64,000 nucleotides of DNA, from the NCBI GenBank assembly GCA_033964015.1, contig CM066915.1, positions 15,416,372 to 15,480,371 of the forward strand, given 5' to 3'. The translations under genes were made by a program, and so were the position numbers. The stretch comes from Scolanthus callimorphus. Its lineage: Eukaryota; Cnidaria; Anthozoa; Actiniaria; Edwardsiidae. Numbering within the stretch: position 1 is the stretch's first letter; every line of letters begins with the position of its first letter. The notes beneath the pieces were generated by a model. It was not told where the DNA came from. It saw nothing but the letters and a program-made list of their open reading frames with translations, and made no database searches. Of this stretch, positions 44,203 through 56,858 are shown in pieces.

Positions 44203-46090
44203 CCGTACCGCTCTCGAGTAACGTAACCTCCAATCGCGAGTCGCGAGTGAAAATTCTAGACTCGAAAGACTCGCGGCTCGCGAGTATTTTTCCATTGGAA
44301 TATTCATGATATGTAAAAAGTCACTCGCATTTTGCGAGTGACTGGCGGCTCTAGGTTCAAACGAGTAAACTTTATCAATGAACGTCCAAAGCAAAAACAT
44401 CGCCCAAACATCGTACCGAAACTACACGGAAGATCGCGAACTGGTTCAGAAAAGAAGACCACCCGTATATACTTCTTTTAATCTTAAGTTTTAGTTTAAA
44501 AGAAGTTCTTGAAATAAAAATATCATACTAGCTTCAAACGAACAAGTGGCGTGTTCTTATCAAGCGATTATTAAAGAAGACGCCGGAAATTTTGTTAAGC
44601 GCCATGTTGTTGTTTATCACTCTAGTCAGACTCCAAACACAAATATGCGTTTAAGAATTATGGCGCTGTACTTCTCTAGACTTCGCTGAAAACGATAACA
44701 AGCCCTTCTGAAATAATAAACAATTCTACCGGTTTGGACGGGCTGATCTTTGCCTGTAAATTTCCTGCACTCGAAGATTCGCGAGCAGGCGCATAATTTA
44801 AGTTTATGTTTTTTGCGTCTCGTTGTCGCCGAAAAGTCCGGGCACAAATTCAAACCTACGGTAAACTTCGAAGTTTTCTCGCTCGCTTCGTAAATAAACC
44901 CCACAAAACTTACGAAAGAAGAGAGCTTACCTATAGTACTTCTGTTATTTCATAGTTATTATTTAGTGTTTTATTACTAGGAAAGAAAACCGGCAAAACA
45001 TTCTACGATACTTGAGCGTCTCGTCGCTAAGTTTGTTGCAAACCTAAAGCGTCGAAGTTTTCGCGTTCGCTTCGTAAATAAAATACACAAAACTTACGCC
45101 AGAAGAAAGCATATTAGTAAAGTACTTTAATTATTTCATAGTTATTATTTAGTGTTTTATTTCTAAGAAAGGAAACCGGTGAAACATTTCACCGATACTT
45201 TAGCGTCTTGTCGCTAAAATAACACCTAAGTTTGTTGAATGCCGATAGAACGAATTGAAAAGCCTTGAAGTTTTCCTGGTTTTCTCGCTCGCTTCGTAAA
45301 TAAACCCCACAAAACTTACGAAAGAAGAAAGCTACCTATAGTACTTTCATAGTTATTATTAAGTGTTGTATTACTACCGGTATCGGCGAAACAGTTCACC
45401 TATATTCTAGCGTGTTTTCACTAGTTCGTTGATTACCGAGCACGAAGGCCGGGCACGAACCCACGGTAAACTTCCAAGTTTTCTCGCTCGCTTCGTAAAT
45501 AAACCCCACAAAACTTAGGAAAGAAGAAAGCCCAAGAAAGCTTACCTATAGTACTTTAATTATTTCATAGTTATTATTTAGTGTTTTATTACTAGGAAAG
45601 AAAAACCAGCGAAACATTTCACGGAAACTTTAGCGTCTCGTCGCTACGCTAAGTTTGTTGAAAGTCGGACACAAATTCAAACATAAATTTCGAAGTTTTG
45701 CGCTCGCTTCGAAAATAGACCCCACAAAACTTACTTGAGAAGAACGCTTTAAATATTACTTTCATTAGTTTGTACGGTAGCTATATCTTTTAACGTTACG
45801 GTAGTCTGGAAATTCTTGCGAAATTCTAGTTTTGTAACATGAAAAGAATCCCTCGCTGAAAGCGTTCACAGCCCTTCTGAACAATTCTATCGGATTTAGA
45901 TGGGTTGATCTTCGCCTGTAAATTTCCTACACTCGCAAGACTCGCGAGCAAACGCATTTCGAGTGGATCGAGTGAACTTGTTTAATGAGCTCCTCATTAT
46001 AAAATTACTCGCGAGCCGCGAGTCTTTCGAGTGTTGACTTTTGACTCGCGGCTCGCGAGTATAATGTTACGTTACTCGAGAGCGGTACGG
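44203..46090. mobile_element. Foldback element with internal tandem repeats, TA duplication, 1,888 bp
   Basis: Ends are CCGTACCGCTCTCGAGTAAC and its reverse complement, flanked by TA (44201-44202, 46091-46092). The other two macro-repeat copies (near 47446 and 48684) read straight through this site and give the empty target. Subterminal blocks GACTCGCGGCTCGCGAG occur at both ends. The middle has five tandem units of about 185-220 bp containing GCTCGCTTCGTAAATAAACC (at about 44881, 45066, 45286, 45486, 45703). No transposase. Confidence 0.88.
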
Positions 46091-46138
46091 TACAAGGTAT
46101 ATGGGCTATGATACAGTACTGTAAGTTGGTGTAATAGT

Positions 46139-47117
46139 ATGAGTGTAGGAGTATGGGAGTGTAGGAGTATAGGAGTATGGGAGTGTAGGAGTATGGGAGT
46201 GTAGGATTGTAGGAGTATAGGAGTATGGGAGTGTAGGAGTATGGGAGTGTAGGAGTATGGGAGTGTAGTAGTATGGGAGTGTAGGAGTATGGGAGTGTAG
46301 GAGTATGGGAGTGTGGGAGTATGGGAGTGTAGGTGTATGGGAGTGTAGGAGTATGGGAGTATAGGAGTATGGGAGTATAGCAGTATGGGAGTATAGCAGT
46401 ATGGGAGTATAGGAGTATGGGAGTGTAGGAGTGTAGGAGTATGGGAGTGTAGGAGTATGGGAGTGTAGGAGTATGGGAGTGTAGGAGTATGGGAGTAGGA
46501 GTATGGGAGTATAGGAGTGTAGGAGTATGGGAGTGTAGGAGTGTAGGAGTATGGGAGTGTAGGAGTATGGGAGTGTAGGAGTATGGGAGTATAGGAGTAT
46601 GGGAGTGTAGGAGTATGGGAGTGTAGGAGTGTAGGAGTATGGGAGTGTAGGAGTATGGGAGTGTAGGAGTATGGGAGTATGGGAGTGTAGGTGTATGGGA
46701 GTGTAGGAGTATGGGAGTATGGGAGTATAGGAGTATGGGAATATAGGAGTATGGGAGTATAGGAGTATGGGAGTGTAGGAGTAGGAGAGTGTAGGAGTAT
46801 GGGAGTGTAGGAGTATGGGAGTATGGGAGTGTAGGAGTATGGGAGTATAGGAGTATGGGAGTATAGGAGTATGGGAGTATGGGAGTGTAGGAGTATGGGA
46901 GTGTAGGAGTATGGGAGTGTAGGAGTATGGGAGTGTAGGAGTATGGGAGTGTAGGAGTATGGGAGTGTAGGAGTATGGGAGTGTAGGAGTATAGGAGTAT
47001 AGGAGTGTAGGAGTATGGGAGTATAGGAGTATGGGAGCGTAGGAGTATGGGAGTGTAGGAGTATGGGAGTGTAGGAGTATGGGAGTGTAGGAGTATGGGA
47101 GTGTATGAGTATGGGAG
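46139..47117. repeat. 16-bp minisatellite, array 1
   Basis: Units of GGGAGTGTAGGAGTAT with variants (TATAGGAG, GTAGCAG). About 60 units. Open frames across it on the minus strand (Ser-His-Thr-Pro-type repeats) are artefacts because 16-bp units keep all frames stop-free. Confidence 0.95.
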
Positions 47118-47494
47118 TTACAGTACAGTAACATACATTACAGTACAGTAACATAAGTATATCAAAATTCAGTAAGATTCAGTGTACAATCTGATATACC
47201 ATGCCCGAAACTCTAACGGGAGTATGCTACTTTTTGCACTACTCCCAGGAGTATGGGAAGTATACAGATCAATGCCATGACACGCAAGGGTCAAAAGTAG
47301 AGATAGTCAGTAGAGATCGGCATGGGTGTCACCAGATGTGGGTCAGAGCATTGTACAGTAATGTAAGTTCAGTACTGCAAGTTATGGTAGGATAAGTATG
47401 GATTACATGAGTACATCGCGTAGGAGTACAGGAGAATACAGTATACAAGGTATATGGGCTATAATACAGTACTGTAAGTTGGTGTAATAGTATG

Positions 47495-48352
47495 AGTGTA
47501 GGAGTATGGGAGTGTAGGAGTATAGGAGTATGGGAGTGTAGGAGTATGGGAGTGTAGGATTGTAGGAGTATGGGAGTGTAGGAGTATGGGAGTGTAGGAG
47601 TATGGGAGTGTAGGAGTATGGGAGTGTAGGAGTATGGGAGTGTAGGAGTATGGGAGTGTGGGAGTATGGGAGTGTAGGTGTATGGGAGTGTAGGAGTATG
47701 GGAGTATGGGAGTATAGCAGTATGGGAGTATAGGAGTATGGGAGTGTAGGAGTGTAAGAGTATGGGAGTGTAGGAGTATGGGAGTGTAGGAGTATGGGAG
47801 TATGGGAGTGTAGGAGTATGGGAGTAGGAGTATGGGAGTATAGGAGTATGGGAGTGTAGGAGTATGGGAGTGTAGGAGTGTAGGAGTATGGGAGTGTAGG
47901 AGTATGGGAGTGTAGGAGTATGGGAGTGTAGGAGTATGGGAGTGTAGGTGTATGGGAGTGTAGGAGTATGGGAGTATGGGAGTATAGGAGTATGGGAATA
48001 TAGGAGTATGGGAGTATAGGAGTATGGGAGTGTAGGAGTGTAGGAGTAGGGGAGTGTAGGAGTATGGGAGTGTAGGAGTATGGGAGTGTAGGAGTATGGG
48101 AGTATGGGAGTATAGGAGTATGGGAGTATGGGAGTGTAGGAGTATGGGAGTGTAGGAGTATGGGAGTGTAGGAGTATGGGAGTGTAGGAGTATGGGAGTG
48201 TAGGAGTATGGGAGTGTAGGAGTATAGGAGTATAGGAGTGTAGGAGTATGGGAGTATAGGAGTATGGGAGCGTAGGAGTATGGGAGTGTAGGAGTATGGG
48301 AGTGTAGGAGTATGGGAGTGTAGGAGTATGGGAGTGTAGGAGTATGGGAGTT
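47495..48352. repeat. 16-bp minisatellite, array 2
   Basis: Same unit and similar variant order to array 1, as expected for a duplicated macro-repeat. About 54 units. Confidence 0.95.
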
Positions 48353-48726
48353 ACAGTACAGTAACATACATTACAGTACAGTAACATAAGTATATCAAAA
48401 TTCAGTAAGATTCAGTGTACAATCTGATCTGAATACCATGCCCGAAACTCTAACGGGAGTATGCTATTTTTTGCACTACTCCCAGGAGTATGGGGAGTAT
48501 ACAGATCAATGCCATGACACGCAAGGGTCAAAAGTAGAGATAGTCAGTAGAGATCGGCATGGGTGTCACCAGATGTGGGTCAGAGCATTGTACAGTAATG
48601 TAAGTTCAGTACTGCAAGTTATGGTAGGATAAGTATGGATTACATGAGTACATCGCGTAGGAGTACAGGAGAATACAGTATACAAGGTATATGGGCTATA
48701 ATACAGTACTGTAAGTTGGTGTAATA

Positions 48727-51117
48727 GTATGAGTGTAGGAGTGTAGGAGTATGGGAGTGTAGGAGTATAGGAGTATGGGAGTGTAGGAGTATGGGAGTGT
48801 AGGATTGTAGGAGTATAGGAGTATGGGAGTGTAGGAGTATGGGAGTGTAGGAGTATGGGAGTGTAGGAGTATGGGAGTGTAGGAGTATGGGAGTGTAGGA
48901 GTATGGGAGTGTGGGAGTATGGGAGTGTAGGTGTATGGGAGTGTAGGAGTATGGGAGTATAGGAGTATGGGAGTATAGCAGTATGGGAGTATAGGAGTAT
49001 GGGAGTGTAGGAGTGTAAGAGTATGGGAGTGTAGGAGTATGGGAGTGTAGGAGTATGGGAGTGTAGGAGTATGGGAGTAGGAGTATGGGAGTATAGGAGT
49101 ATGGGAGTGTAGGAGTATGGGAGTGTAGGAGTGTAGGAGTATGGGAGTGTAGGAGTATGGGAGTGTAGGAGTATGGGAGTATAGGAGTATGGGAGTGTAG
49201 GAGTATGGGAGTGTAGGAGTGTAGGAGTGTAGGAGTATGGGAGTGTAGGAGTATGGGAGTGTAGGAGTATGGGAGTGTAGGAGTATGGGAGTGTAGGTGT
49301 ATGGGAGTGTAGGAGTATGGGAGTATAGGAGTATGGGAATATAGGAGTTTGGGAGTATAGGAGTATGGGAGTGTAGGAGTGTAGGAGTATGGGAGTGTAG
49401 GAGTATGGGAGTGTAGCAGTATGGGAGTATGGGAGTGTAGGAGTATGGGAGTATAGGAGTATGGGAGTATAGGAGTATGGGAGTATGGGAGTGTAGGAGT
49501 ATGGGAGTGTAGGAGTATGGGAGTGTAGGAGTATGGGAGTGTAGGAGTATGGGAGTGTAGGTGTATGGGAGTGTAGGAGTATGGGAGTATAGGAGTATAG
49601 GAGTATGGGAGTATAGGAGTATGGGAGTATAGGAGTATGGGAGTGTAGGAGTATGGGAGTGTAGGAGTATGGGAGTGTAGGAGTATGGGAGTATGGGAGT
49701 GTAGGAGTATGGGAGTGTAGGAGTATGGGAGTATAGGAGTATGGGAGTGTAGGAGTATGGGAGTGTAGGAGTATGGGAGTGTAGGAGTGTAGGAGTATGG
49801 GAGTGTAGGAGTATGGGAGTGTAGGAGTATGGGAGTATAGGAGTGTAGGAGTATGGGAGTATAGGAGTATGGGAGTATAGGAGTATGGGAGTATGGGAGC
49901 GTAGGAGTATGGGAGTGTAGGAGTGTGGGAGTGTAGGAGTATGGGAGTGTAGGAGTATGGGAGTGTAGGAGTATGGGAGTGTAGGAGTATGGGAGTGTAG
50001 GAGTATGGGAGTGTAGGAGTATGGGAGTGTAGGAGTACGGGAGTGTAGGAGTATGGGAGTGTAGGAGTATTGGAGTGTAGGAGTATGGGAGTGTAGGAGT
50101 GTAGGAGTATGGGAGTATAGGAGTATGGGAGTATAGGAGTATGAGAGTATAGGAGTATGGGAGCGTAGGAGTATGGGAGTGTAGGAGTATGGGAGTATAG
50201 GAGTATGGGAGTGTAGGAGTATGGGAGTGTAGGAGTATGGAGTGTAGGAGTATGGGAGTGTAGGAGTATAGGAGTGTAGGAGTATGGGAGTGTAGGAGTA
50301 TGGGAGTATAGGAGTATAGGAGTATGGGAGTGTAGGAGTATGGGAGTGTAGAAGTATGGGAGTATGGGAGTATAGGAGTATACGTAGGAGTATGGGAGTA
50401 TGGGAGTATAGGAGTGTAGGAGTGTAGGAGTATGGGAGTATGGGAGTGTAGAGTATGGGAGTGTAGAAGTATGGGAGTGTAGGAGTGTAGGAGTATGGGA
50501 GTATAGGAGTATGGGAGTATAGGAGTGTAGGACTATGGGAGTGAAGGAGTATGGGAGTGTAGGAGTATGGGAGTATAGGAGTGTAGGAGTATGGGAGTGT
50601 AGCAGAATGGGAGTGTAGGAGTATGGGAGTGTAGGAGTATGGGAGTATCGGAGTATAGCAGTATGGGAGTGTAGGAGTATGGGAGTGTAGGAGTATGGGA
50701 GTGTAGGAGTATGGGAGTATGGGAGTATGGGAGTGTAGGAGTATAGGAGTATGGGAGTGTAGGAGTATGGGAGTGTGGGAGTGTGGGAGTGTAGGAGTAT
50801 GGGAGTATGGGAGCATAGGAGTATAGGAGTATGGGAGTGTAGGAGTATGGGAGTGTAGGAGTATAGGAGTATGGGAGAGTGGGAGTGTAGGAGTATGGGA
50901 GTGTAGGAGTATAGGAGTATGGGAGGGGGGAGTGTAGGAGTATGGGAGTGTAGGAGTATAGGAGTATGGGAGTGTAAGTATGGGAGTATTGGAGTAGAGG
51001 TGTATGGGAGTGTAGGAGTATAGGAGTATGGGAGTGTAGGAGTATGGGAGTATAGGAGTGTAGGAGTATGGGAGTGTAGGAGTATGGGAGTGTAGGAGTA
51101 TTGGAGTGTAGGAGTAT
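48727..51117. repeat. 16-bp minisatellite, array 3 (longest)
   Basis: About 150 units of the same sequence; the right end is more diverged, with GGGAGAGTGGGAGTGTAGGA variants. Ends at the tail of a SINE. Confidence 0.95.
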
Positions 51118-51522
51118 GTAATGTAATGTATGTACTTGTATACCGCAAATTATCATATGGATATGTTCAAATGCGGTTTACAGATGTGGACATGTCTGAT
51201 CCCTAAGATGCGGACTGCGATTTATACAATGCAGTTTACAATCATGAGTGGTTGTTAGCTATATCATTTTGTAGTGAGCACTGTGGTTGTTTAACGTCCC
51301 TCGCATAGTGGTTAAGTGTAGTGGGCTGAGAGACGGGACCTCGGTTTATTGTCTCATCCGAAAAACGTGAAACACAGGAGAAATGACGAATCACTTCAAC
51401 CCACGATAAGCACAAGGTTCGAAACAGCAGAGAAAAATCCCAACTGCCTCGACTGGGATTCGAACCCGGTGCACAGAGGTGAGAGGCAAGCGCTTTACAC
51501 GCTGCGCCACCCGTGCTTCACC
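51118..51522 (-). mobile_element. tRNA-derived SINE
   Basis: On the minus strand the head (from about 51518) has an A-box-like TGGCGCAGCGTGTAAAGCGC and a perfect B box GGTTCGAATCC (51461-51451), so RNA polymerase III could transcribe it. A unique body of about 300 bp follows, ending in an ATTACATTACAT-type tail (51118-51135). The same minisatellite lies on both sides, so it inserted into the array. It is not a functional tRNA: the fold is followed by the SINE body and no clean acceptor stem is closed. Confidence 0.82.
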
Positions 51523-51526
51523 CATG

Positions 51527-52270
51527 GGAGTATAGGAGTATGGGAGTGTAGGAGTATGGAGTGTAGGAGTATGGGAGTGTAGGAGTATGGGAGTGTAGGA
51601 GTATAAAAGTATGGGAGAGTGGGAGTGTAGGAGTATGGGAGTGTAGGAGTATAGGAGTATGGGAGAGTGGGAGTGTAGGAGTATGGGAGTGTAGGAGTGT
51701 AGGAGTATGGGAGTGTAGGAGTATGGGAGTATTGGAGTAGAGGAGTATAGGAGCATGGGAGTGTAGGAGTATGGCAGTGTAGGAGTATTGGAGTAGAGGA
51801 GTATAGGAGTAAGGGAGTGTAGGAGTATTGGAGTGTAGGAGTATGGGAGTGTAGGAGTATAGGAGTATGGGAGAGTGGGAGTGTAGGAGTATGGGAGTGT
51901 AGGAGTATAGGAGTATGGGAGTGTAGGAGTATGGGAGTAGAGGAGTATAGGAGTATGGGAGTGTAGGAGTATGGGAGTGTAGGAGTATGGGAGTATTGGA
52001 GTAGAGGAGTAGAGGAGTATGGGAGTGTAGACGTGTAGGAGTATGGGAGTGTAGGAGTATGGGAGTATAGGAGTATGGGAGTATAGGAGTATGGGAGTGT
52101 AGGAGTATGGGAGTTTAGGAGTATAGAAGACGTATGGGAGTGTAGGAGTATGGGAGTGTAGGAGTATAAGAGTATAGGAGTATGGGAGTGTAGGAGTATG
52201 GGAGTGTAGGAGTATAGGAGTGTCGTATAGCAGTGCAATGGGGTTATAGGAGTGTAGGGTGTATTGGAGT
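51527..52270. repeat. 16-bp minisatellite, array 4 (right of the SINE)
   Basis: Same unit, more diverged, with GGAGTAGAGGAG and GGGAGAGTGGGAG variants. About 46 units. Confidence 0.93.
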
Positions 52271-52365
52271 ATAGGAGTATACGTATGAGAGTATGGGAAT
52301 ATTTATGGGGATATGTGATATACAATTGCAATACAACATGCTTTTCTCCCGGAAGGAGGGGCAAC

Positions 52366-53980
52366 TCCCATTTAGTAGGGTCTGTTAGCGATTTTATCGT
52401 GCACTTTTGCGTACAGGCACCAAACTTGGCACAAATGTTCCTTAGATGATACCAAACAGAATTAGAGGGGGGTGCCACAAATGTTCACCCTAGGGGGGAG
52501 AGGAGGGGGCATTTCATCCACATTAGACATGAGGGGTCTTTTGGGGGCTGCAAAGATCGTACAGGCACCAAACTTGGCACAAATGTTCCTTGGGAGATAC
52601 CAAAGATCATTTAAGGGGTGCCACAGATGTTTACCCTAGGGGGTAGGGAGGGGTAATTTTGTCCGAATTGGGCATATTGGGGTCTTTTGGGAGCTGCAAA
52701 GACCGTACAGGCATCAAACTTGGAACAAATGTTCCTTGGGTGACACCAATCAGATTAAGTGGGGGTTGTCACAAATGTTCGCCCTTCGGGGGTGGGGAGG
52801 GGCAAGTTTGTCCGAATTAGGATTGGAGGTCTTTTAGGAGCTGCATAGACCATACAGGCACCACACGTAGCAAAGTGTTACTTGGGTGTTACTAAACAAA
52901 TTCATTTGGGGTGTCACAAATGTCTGCCCAAGGGGGGTGGGGATGGGCATTTTTTCGATTTAGCATGGAGGCCTTGGGAGCCGGAAGACCATACAGGCAC
53001 CAAACTTGGCACACATGCTTTACTTTGGTGATGCCAACTGATTCAGAGGAGGCGCCACAAATGTTCGCCCTAGAGGGAGAGGGAATGGAAATTTTGCCCA
53101 AATTAGCCATAGGGTCTTTGCTCCAAATCCTTTATTGGCTGAAACCCAAACAAGTTCTGACTGCCAAAGAGGGAGAGGGGCAAAATTAAGAGGGGTTGAG
53201 CCCAAAAGCACCAGACCTGGTGCATAAATTGCCTTGGAAAAGTGTTCTCGCACCCTCCTGATCAGGTGAACAGTTCCGTGCATGGGAGGTTGGACTTGTG
53301 GCACTCGCTGGTGCATTTGCCTTTGCAACCGCACTTCAGTAGCTCCATATAGGTGCCCATGCATGATCACTGTAACACCCTAGTGATTCAACCATTGAAA
53401 GGATTATGAATTTATCGACGACTTACCATTAAAACACAAAAAGGGCTTGCTTCTGGGACGATGTTATCAGGCAATAACTAAGGGAAAACTTCAGCTCTTT
53501 TGCGTGGCTGAAACGAAATTCCCAGTTATTGTCGTCCCTTCACGCATGGCGATTTAAATCTATTTTAAAAATCATTTAATGTGTACGAATAAAAACTTAG
53601 AACTAATGTCACTTGGGAATCAACAATTTACTGTAAAAACTAATCTAAATTAGCCACCAGACTGTCATGCCTATTTTGGACAAAATCTTGCCTCTCTCTC
53701 CCCCTAGGGCAAACATTAGCGGTAACCCCCTCTAAATCTGTTTGATGTCACTCAAAGAAGGTATGTGCCAATTTTGGTGCCTGTACGGTCTCGGCAGCTC
53801 CCAAAAGAGCCCCATGCCTATTTTGGACAAAATTGCCTCTTCCTCCCCCCTAGGGCGAACATGTGTGGCACCCCCACTAAATCTGTTTGATATCACCCTA
53901 GGAAGGTGTGCCAAGTTTGGTGCCTGTACGCAAAAGTGCACGATCTGAGGGTTTTTTGACCCTAACAGACCCTACTAATT
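52366..53980. mobile_element. Foldback element with 147-bp tandem repeats in its arms
   Basis: The left end TTAGTAGGGTCTGTTAG is matched in reverse complement at about 53963-53979, followed inward on both sides by GTGCACTTTTGCGTACAGGC. The left arm has five tandem units of about 147 bp containing CACCAAACTTGGCACAAATG (about 52418, 52566, 52713, 52860, 53000); the right arm has two inverted units (about 53660-53935). The centre (about 53100-53640) is unique. No transposase, and the target duplication is ambiguous. It lies between opposite-facing minisatellite arrays. Confidence 0.8.
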
Positions 53981-54490
53981 TTGTCGGGGATGATCCTCGG
54001 GGGTTTGGTCTCATTTAGGGGTTATCGTGATCTTCAATAAATTTTAGGGAGATTGGTATCTTTTAGGGCCGAAATATGTGTCCAAATTGATTTCTCTCAC
54101 GGTGTGATTAAAAAACTGTGATTACTCGATGATAAGACGATAAATTATAGAAGGCAGCTTTTTAGTCAAACAACGAAAATTTCATGATGGGTTTCTTTTA
54201 CCTGGTCCCTGTCTCCTTCGCTTGGCACACAAGGCCTCACCTTTTAGGGTATCTGTTATGGCGTTTTGGTAACAAATTATTTGAGCCACGCCATGTTTGG
54301 TATCTTTTAGGGGTGAAACTGAAAATTTCCTACGATCAACCCAGACCAAAAAATATGCCGGCGGGGGCTTCTGAACTTGGACAGAGACGTTAGCAAACAG
54401 GATACACGAATTCCGCGAAATAGGAACGCTGTAAATTAAGTCTGTTAGTAGTAGACTCTGAGCAGTCTGATACGATACCCAGGCAAAACA
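53981..54490. other. Unique intronic DNA
   Basis: No gene or repeat recognised; the open frame at 54184-54393 has no family or splice support. Confidence 0.35.
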
Positions 54491-54491
54491 A

Positions 54492-56300
54492 ATACTCCCA
54501 TACTCCTACACTCCCATACTCCTAAACTCCCATACTCCCATACTCCTACACTCCCATACTCCTATACTCCTACACTCCCATACTCCTAAACTCCCATACT
54601 CCTACACTCCCATACTCCTACACTCCCATACTCCTACACTCCCATACTCCTATACTCCTACACTCCCATACTCCTATACTACTACACTCCCATACTCCTA
54701 AACTCCCATACTCCTACACTCCCATACTCCTACACTCCCATACTCCTACACTCCCATACTCCTACACTCCCATACTCCTAAACTCCCATACTCCCATACT
54801 CCTACACTCCCATACTCCTATACTCCTACACTCCCATACTCCTACACTCCCATACTCCTACACTCCCATACTCCTACACTCCCATACTCCTACACTCCCA
54901 TACTCCTACACTCCTATACTCCTAAACTCCCATACTCCCATACTCCTACACTCCCATACTCCTACACTCCCATACTCCTACACTCCCATACTCCTAAACT
55001 CCCATACTCCCATACTCCTACACTCCCATACTCCTATACTCCTACACTCCCATACTCCTACACTCCCATACTCCTACACTCCCATACTCCTACACTCCTA
55101 TACTCCTACACTCCTATACTCCTAAACTCCCATACTCCCATACTCCTACACTCCCATACTCCTATACTCCTACACTCCCATACTCCTAAACTCCCATACT
55201 CCTACACTCCCATACTCCTACACTCCCATACTCCTACACTCCCATACTCCTACACTCCCATACTCCTACACTCCCATACTCCTAAACTCCCATACTCCCA
55301 TACTCCCATACTCCTACACTCCCATACTCCTATACTCCTACACTCCCATACTCCTACACTCCCATACTCCTACACTCCCATACTCCTACACTCCCATACT
55401 CACATACTCCTACACTCCCATACTCCTATACTCCTACACTCCTATACTCCTACACTCCCATACTCCTACACTCCCATACTCCTACACTCCCATACTCCTA
55501 TACTCCCATACTCCTACACTCCCATACTCCTACACTCCCATACTCCTACACTCCCATACTCCTAAACTCCCATACTCCTACACTCCCATACTCCTACACT
55601 CCCATACTCCTACACTCCCATACTCCTACACTCCCATACTCCTATACACTCCAATACTCCTACACTCCCATACTCCTACGCTCCCATACTCCTACACTCC
55701 CATACTCCTACGCTCCCATACTCCCATACTCCTACACTCCCATACTCCTACACTCCCATACTCCTACACTCCCATACTCCTACACTCCTACACACCTATA
55801 CTCCTACACTCCCATACTCCTACACTCCCATACTCCTACACTCCCATACTCCTATACTCCCATACTCCTATACTCCCATACTCCTATACTCCCATACTCA
55901 TACACTCCCATACTCCTACACTCCCATACTCCTACACTCCCATACTCCTACACTCCCATACTCCTATACTCCCATACTCCTATACTCCTATACTCCCATA
56001 CTCCTATACTCCTATACTCCTATACTCCTATACTCCTATACTCCTATACTCCCATACTCCTACACTCCCATACACCTACACTCCCATACTCCTACACTCC
56101 CATACTCTTACACTCCTATACTCCTACACTCCCATACTCCTACACTCCTACACTCCCATACTCCTACACTACTATACTCCTACACTCCCATACTCCTACA
56201 CTCCCATACTCCTACACTCCCATACTCCTACACTCCCATACTCCTACACTCCTATAGTCCAACACTCCTATACTCCTGTACTCTTACACTCCAATGCTCC
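54492..56300. repeat. 16-bp minisatellite, inverted array 5
   Basis: Units of CTCCCATACTCCTACA, the reverse complement of arrays 1-4, with variants CCTAAACTCC and CCTATACTCC. About 113 units. With array 4 it forms the arms of a very large inverted repeat around 52366-53980. Confidence 0.95.
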
Positions 56301-56319
56301 CATACTCCCCTATGCCTAC

Positions 56320-56585
56320 ACGCTACAAAGCTGATGTTATTCTGTACTCCATACTTCTCCTACCATAATGTTCTAGTAACTTGCAGTACTGAATTTACAT
56401 TACTGTACAATGCTCTAACCAATGTCCGGTGACACCCATACCGATCTCTACTGAATATATGTCCCTTATCATCTGACTATAATCTACTTTTGACCCTTGC
56501 GTGTCATGGCGTCGATCTGTATACTCCCCATACTCCTGGGAGTATAGCAAAAAATAGCATACTCCCGTTAGAGATCCGGGCAGCA
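56320..56585. repeat. Inverted copy of the macro-repeat core
   Basis: Reverse complement of the block near 43980-44150: TTACATTACTGTACAATGCT, TTTGACCCTTGCGTGTCATG and ATAGCATACTCCCGTTAGAG are all present, with more divergence than among the forward copies. Confidence 0.85.
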
Positions 56586-56741
56586 CATGCAATCTGACGT
56601 GCATATTAGATAAGCACGAAACAAAAGATTGCTTGGACTTATGGACTGTACATTGTGTATGATGTATGTGTGTCATGCAGTTTGAAAAAGCTCTTGACTG
56701 ATTCTTGACCCTTGACTGATCATTTCTCTTGTTGTCTTCAG

Positions 56742-56858
56742 GTAGTGAATTTTATGAGTACAGACACAGACAGAGTGGTCAACTTCTGCCCTAGCTTTCA
56801 TCAGTTCTGGAGCTTGCCATTTCAGATAGCTGTCTCACTGTACCTTTTACATCAGCAG
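56742..56858 (+). CDS. ABCC10: ABCC10-like, exon 4 (GC donor)
   Basis: Acceptor TTGTTGTCTTCAG, 39 codons in phase 0. Encodes VVNFMSTDTDRVVNFCPSFH and QFWSLPFQIAVSLYLLHQQ; the N-F-M-S-T-D-T-D-R loop is the ABCC family 'NLLGTDSER'-type segment. The only donor in register is GCAAGT (56859), a GC-AG intron. Confidence 0.87.

Larger units (their letters stand above)
43915..51117. repeat. Macro-repeat of about 1.25-1.35 kb, three copies
   Basis: Each copy has ACAGTAACATAAGTATATCA, then the block ATGCCCGAAACTCTAACGGG to AAGTTGGTGTAATAGTATGA, then a 16-bp minisatellite. Copies start at about 43915, 47141 and 48373. The first carries a 1.9-kb insertion (44203-46090); without it the period is about 1.34 kb, against 1.23 kb for the second. 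The third runs into a much longer array. A fourth, inverted block lies at 56320-56585. Confidence 0.88.

Noticed and set aside
51440..51520. Functional tRNA gene
   Set aside because: The A and B boxes are good, but the sequence continues into a SINE body and tail and no complete cloverleaf with a closed acceptor stem is visible.
46072..51756. Very long Ser/His/Thr/Pro/Tyr/Leu repeat frames on the minus strand
   Set aside because: They are translations of the 16-bp minisatellite, open in several frames at once.
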